A stretch of 15,750 bases of DNA, taken from positions 13,638 to 29,387 of the forward strand of contig DIWD01000010.1 of assembly GCA_002428405.1 (NCBI GenBank), read 5' to 3'. Made by a program: the position numbers and the translations under genes. Below are positions 13,058 to 15,750 of the stretch, one piece after another. The stretch is from a bacterium UBA6115 (lineage in GTDB: Bacteria; Bacillota_A; Clostridia; Christensenellales; Aristaeellaceae). Each line of letters starts with the position of its first letter. Position 1 is the first letter of the stretch. The notes below the pieces were generated by a model. That model was given only the letters and a program-made list of their open reading frames with translations, was not told the DNA's origin and did not search any database.

Positions 13058-14455
13058 ATGAGGCGATCCTTATCATTCCTGCTTTTGGTTTCCATGCTGC
13101 TTTTGATGCCGGCATCCGTCTTCGCTCAGGAAGCCGCTGAAGGGCTTGATTATCGGGTAGAAAATGACGGCACAGCAACGATCACCGGTTATTCCGGCGG
13201 CAAGAGCGAAGTCAGCATCCCCTCTGAGATAGGGGGCCATCCTGTCAAAGCCATTGGGAACGGCGCGTTTTATAATGTCACGGAAATCAACAGCGTCTTC
13301 ATCCCGGAAGGAGTGACTCAGATCGGGGACGGCGCTTTTGATAGTTGTTCCAATCTGATCAGCGTTGATCTGCCGTCAACCATCGTCTCCATTGGGGCCA
13401 GGGCATTCGGAGGATGCGAAGCGCTCAAAAGCATCCGCATCCCGGAGGGCGTAACAGAAATCAAGAGAGACACATTCTTTTTCTGCTTTGGTCTGGAGGA
13501 GATCATTTTACCCGCATCATTGAAAGTCATCGGGGATTATGCCTTTTCCGGCTGTGCCGCTGAAAGCATTGATTTGCCTTTGGGCCTGGAGCGCATCGGC
13601 ACGTCAGGCCTTGGCAATAATGAGAATCTGAAGTCGCTCGTCATTCCAAGCAGCGTGAAGAAACTCGGATACAGCGCCTTCTCCAATTGTGAGAAACTGG
13701 AGACAGTTGTGATGTCATCAGGCGTGAAAAGCTTGCCATACGGAACGTTTAACAGTTGTCCAAGCCTGGAGAAAGTGGTGATCCCCAAAAGCGTGACCAG
13801 CATCAACAGAACCTCGATGTTTGACAGAAGCTATAAAGTAAACATCTGGGGGGTCAAGGGCAGCGCCGCGGAAAACTATGCCAGGAAAGCGAACATTCCC
13901 TTTGTCGCGTTAGACCTGGTACAGGATGTCATTCTGCTGCTCAATGATGAGAACGTCACCAAGGGCAAAATCACAATTGACCTTGCGACCGGCAACACCA
14001 CCCGGCAGTTTTCCGCCCAGACCTCACCTGAAAACCCCTGGCCGGGCGTCATCTGGAAAAGCTCAAATGCCAAAGTCGCCTCGGTTGACGCAAGCGGGCT
14101 GGTGACCGGGCTGAAAAAGGGGAAAGTGACAATCACGGCGACGGCTGTTGACGGAAGCGGAATGAAAGCGACCTGTGAAATCAACGTAGCCAACCTTGTG
14201 AAAGAAATCAGCATCAGCGGAGAGAATACGGTCGAGGCCGGGAAGAAAACGGCGCTGAAGGCAACGGTTCTGCCGGAGAACGCGGACAACAGGAAACTTG
14301 ACTGGACCACTTCGGACAAATCCATTGCCACCGTGGACGCTAAAGGTGTCGTTACTGCCAAGAAAGTCAGCGAAGCGAAAACTGTCACGATTACAGCGGC
14401 CGCGAAAGATGGAAGCGGCGTCATTGCCGAGTTCATCATCACAGTAACTCCATAA
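13058..14455 (+). CDS. BspA-type leucine-rich-repeat protein with two Big_2 Ig-like domains
   Basis: 465 residues, secreted: signal peptide MRRSLSFLLLVSMLLLMPASVFA, cleaved before QEA. Residues ~45-280 hold about nine LRR_5 (BspA/TpLRR) repeats with the pattern IPxGVxxIGxxAFxxCxxLxxVxLP, closing with the typical SAAENYARKANIPFVAL cap. Residues ~290-375 and ~380-465 are bacterial Ig-like Big_2 domains (VIWKSSNAKVASVDASGLVT and LDWTTSDKSIATVDAKGVVT). Such proteins act in adhesion and surface interactions in gut Firmicutes and Bacteroidetes. No LPXTG, S-layer or dockerin module follows, so how it is held at the surface is unclear. The ATG at 13058 is fixed by the signal peptide; AAGGA lies 12 bases upstream, a long spacing. 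No terminator is visible right after it. Confidence 0.92.
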   Translation: MRRSLSFLLLVSMLLLMPASVFAQEAAEGLDYRVENDGTATITGYSGGKSEVSIPSEIGGHPVKAIGNGAFYNVTEINSVFIPEGVTQIGDGAFDSCSNLISVDLPSTIVSIGARAFGGCEALKSIRIPEGVTEIKRDTFFFCFGLEEIILPASLKVIGDYAFSGCAAESIDLPLGLERIGTSGLGNNENLKSLVIPSSVKKLGYSAFSNCEKLETVVMSSGVKSLPYGTFNSCPSLEKVVIPKSVTSINRTSMFDRSYKVNIWGVKGSAAENYARKANIPFVALDLVQDVILLLNDENVTKGKITIDLATGNTTRQFSAQTSPENPWPGVIWKSSNAKVASVDASGLVTGLKKGKVTITATAVDGSGMKATCEINVANLVKEISISGENTVEAGKKTALKATVLPENADNRKLDWTTSDKSIATVDAKGVVTAKKVSEAKTVTITAAAKDGSGVIAEFIITVTP

Positions 14456-14874
14456 AGGCGTCCGGGTTGAAAAAAATACAGACAAGGGAATGGCTCGCGT
14501 AAAAAATGACAAACCATCCCCTGTGTCTGCCATGTCTGCCCGGGCATCATTCCCGCGTGTCTGAAAAGACAGAAATATGAAAAGGCTAAAGGCACCAGCC
14601 GGCGCATATCCTGTCGCCGGTTCAGCCGCGCCGCTGATGATGCATGGTGTATGCGTTTCCGGCACCGCTGAATCCGCAGCCACCTTCTCTTGGCGGGAAC
14701 AGCGGCTGGATGTGACGCTGGTATGCAAGGACGCTGCGCGTGAAAGCACGGCAAAACGCAAAGGACCTAAGGGCAATGACACTGCCTGAAGCGGCCAGGA
14801 AAGCTGAAGACAGCATTCTGGAAACCCTGACCTTAAGGGGTTCTGTATGGGCAGCGGCGGCGCATCCCTGCGAT
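14456..14874. other. 419-base stretch with no supported gene
   Basis: Between two divergently placed genes. Open frames exist on both strands (for example plus 14577-14789), but they lack ribosome sites, recognisable domains and codon bias. A short CATCCCCTGTGTCTG (14515-14529) resembles the CCCCTGTGTTT hairpin arms of the element family. I see no clear terminator. Confidence 0.5.
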
Positions 14875-15237
14875 TCAATTCTGGTGGGATGCGATCATCA
14901 ACTTAAAGGGCCCGATAACTACTTTGAACGTATAATCTCCCCAAGGCTTCAGGACGATGTCTGTGGGATGGAAACGTTGATGATTCCGATGTATCGCTTC
15001 CATTTTTTCCTTCGGCACAGTCAAGTACAGTTCAACCCCGCAGCCTATATATGGAAGTTCGCATTCTGATACATACCCGGCAGTGATCCCGAGCAATAGG
15101 GAGTTATCCAGCAAGGACACCCCCACCAGAGGGTCCCCGCTCTCCGGGGGCTGTGAATAATCAATATTCCATCCTGCGCTTTCAAAATCCTTCGCCAGGG
15201 CATAGGGATTTTCACAAGCAAGTATCGGCTGTATCAT
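14875..15237 (-). CDS. VOC (glyoxalase/bleomycin-resistance fold) family protein
   Basis: 120 residues, about the size of a single VOC domain monomer. It opens with MIQPILACENPYALAKDFES, then AGWNIDYSQPPESGDPLVGV, the beta-alpha-beta start of the fold (strand, helix of about 10 residues, strand). The second half is GCGVELYLTVPKEKMEAIH and then WGDYTFKVVIGPFKLMIA, close to the WG-x-x-F-x-DP-x-G-x-x-x motif but with VIGPFK instead of DPDGN. The metal-ligand residues of glyoxalase I are not obvious, so enzyme activity is uncertain. ATG 15237 has GGGGTGAG 6 bases upstream; the frame stays open further upstream, but that part is not VOC-like. It may be transcribed alone or after the membrane protein at 15416. 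Confidence 0.8.
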   Translation of the reverse strand: MIQPILACENPYALAKDFESAGWNIDYSQPPESGDPLVGVSLLDNSLLLGITAGYVSECELPYIGCGVELYLTVPKEKMEAIHRNHQRFHPTDIVLKPWGDYTFKVVIGPFKLMIASHQN

Positions 15238-15359
15238 AAAAAACTCACCCCGAAAACATTGCGCTGTTTTTATTCCGATGTGATCGTATAATAAATCAAC
15301 GCTATGCGCAAGAACCTGCACCGGCACGGTTAGTGTGAGAAAAGGGATCGGATGAGGAA

Positions 15360-15387
15360 AAACAAAGGGATGCGTCCCCCTGTGTTT
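15360..15387. repeat. Hairpin of the element-end family
   Basis: AAACAAAGGG (15360-15369) pairs with CCCTGTGTTT (15378-15387) at nine of ten positions around GATGCGTCCC-type loop bases (15370-15377). Its sequence matches the ends of the MITE-like elements, here alone. It lies 29 bases past the stop of the membrane-protein gene and might act as its terminator. Confidence 0.55.
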
Positions 15388-15415
15388 CTGATCACCCCGC
15401 GGGACCCTGCTTGCG

Positions 15416-15750
15416 CTATTCCCCGTACCTGCGGGCAACCAATTCAATGATGACGCCGTAAACAATGCCGGCGAGGAAACTGACAACATCGCTGAACCCG
15501 GACGCGCTGAAGAAGGCAAACGATACCGCCAGGCCGATCAGGGCGCCGCGCAGGATCAGGGCAGGGACCTCTGTTTTCTCCTGGATCAAGCCAATGACCA
15601 TCCCCATCAGCAGCCGGTTGAACCATAGCGCGAAAAGCAACAATACCCCTGCTGTGCCGCCTGAGCGCACCAATGCCCCGATGATGCACACGACGCCCAA
15701 TGCAGCGCCGCAAAGCAGGGAAACCTTCATCCGTTTGGTCTGCAGAAAAC
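15416..15750 (-). CDS. Small polytopic membrane protein, start likely outside the window
   Basis: Four hydrophobic segments are visible: LCGAALGVVCIIGALV, VLLLFALWFNRLLMGMVIGLI (perhaps two short helices), LILRGALIGLAVSFAFFSA and VVSFLAGIVYGVIIELVA, ending in ARRYGE. The frame can start at ATG 15730 (104 residues), but there is no ribosome site before it and the frame remains open to the edge (FLQTKRMKVSLL), so the real start is probably further right. Similar short membrane proteins with WFNRLLMGMVIGL-like and FLAGIVYGVIIE-like motifs are common, uncharacterised Clostridia proteins (from memory). It ends 178 bases before the VOC gene on the same strand, with an element-type hairpin between. 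Confidence 0.75.
   Translation of the reverse strand, partial: FLQTKRMKVSLLCGAALGVVCIIGALVRSGGTAGVLLLFALWFNRLLMGMVIGLIQEKTEVPALILRGALIGLAVSFAFFSASGFSDVVSFLAGIVYGVIIELVARRYGE

Noticed and set aside
13876..14754. Minus-strand open frames (292 and 271 codons) opposite the Big_2 domains
   Set aside because: Antisense to a well-supported coding region; the products show low-complexity, shadow-like composition.
14577..14789. Plus-strand 70-codon frame in the gap after the BspA-like gene
   Set aside because: No ribosome site, no recognisable feature, and several competing frames on both strands.

Overview
This window looks like a piece of chromosome from a Gram-positive, Clostridia-like Firmicute, probably a gut or rumen lineage. 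The basis is strong AGGAGG-type ribosome binding sites, TTGACA/TATAAT-type promoters, the ABC-2 exporter operon, a BspA-type leucine-rich-repeat protein with Ig-like domains, and bacterial SH3-like secreted proteins. This is inference from gene style; no marker gene is present that would fix the genus.

Layout. 1-894 is the 3' part of a lipoate-protein ligase gene. After a structured intergenic repeat and a terminator, the minus strand carries a three-gene ABC-2 exporter operon (3667 down to 1144) with a consensus-like promoter that is spanned by a dyad, a possible operator. The plus strand then carries an (alpha/alpha) toroid, squalene-cyclase-like protein and a GNAT acetyltransferase, perhaps co-transcribed. 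From about 5.7 to 13 kb the window becomes an accessory patchwork. It holds a secreted SH3-like protein (minus), an AT-rich exported protein of unknown function, a 2TM potassium-channel-like membrane protein with an altered selectivity filter (minus, AT-rich), two decayed copies of one duplicated GNAT gene, and a secreted protein of unknown function. The last 3 kb holds the BspA-like/Big_2 protein, a VOC (glyoxalase-fold) protein, and the start-proximal part of a small polytopic membrane protein that runs off the window.

The most striking non-gene signal is a family of about 190-230 bp elements and fragments scattered through the accessory region (5.8, 6.8, 8.2, 9.0, 11.0, 12.9 and 15.4 kb). 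The full-length ones have inverted ends of the type GGGGACGTATCTCCTTG / CAAGGAGATACGTCCCC. Inside they keep decayed coding for what looks like the C-terminal tail (SLNQIxRLTGxG) of a REP-associated (Y1/IS200-like) tyrosine transposase. They therefore look like non-autonomous, MITE-like derivatives of such a transposon. No catalytic transposase domain is present in the window.

These elements border the duplicated GNAT pseudogenes and the two AT-rich genes. The same element left end sits directly after GNAT copy 1 and directly before GNAT copy 2, with the channel-like gene between them. This suggests that the elements shaped the region by duplication and insertion. I see no CRISPR array, tRNA, rRNA or complete transposase, and no clearly recognisable defence system. 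The best candidates for something undescribed are the channel-like protein, the AT-rich exported protein and the element family.
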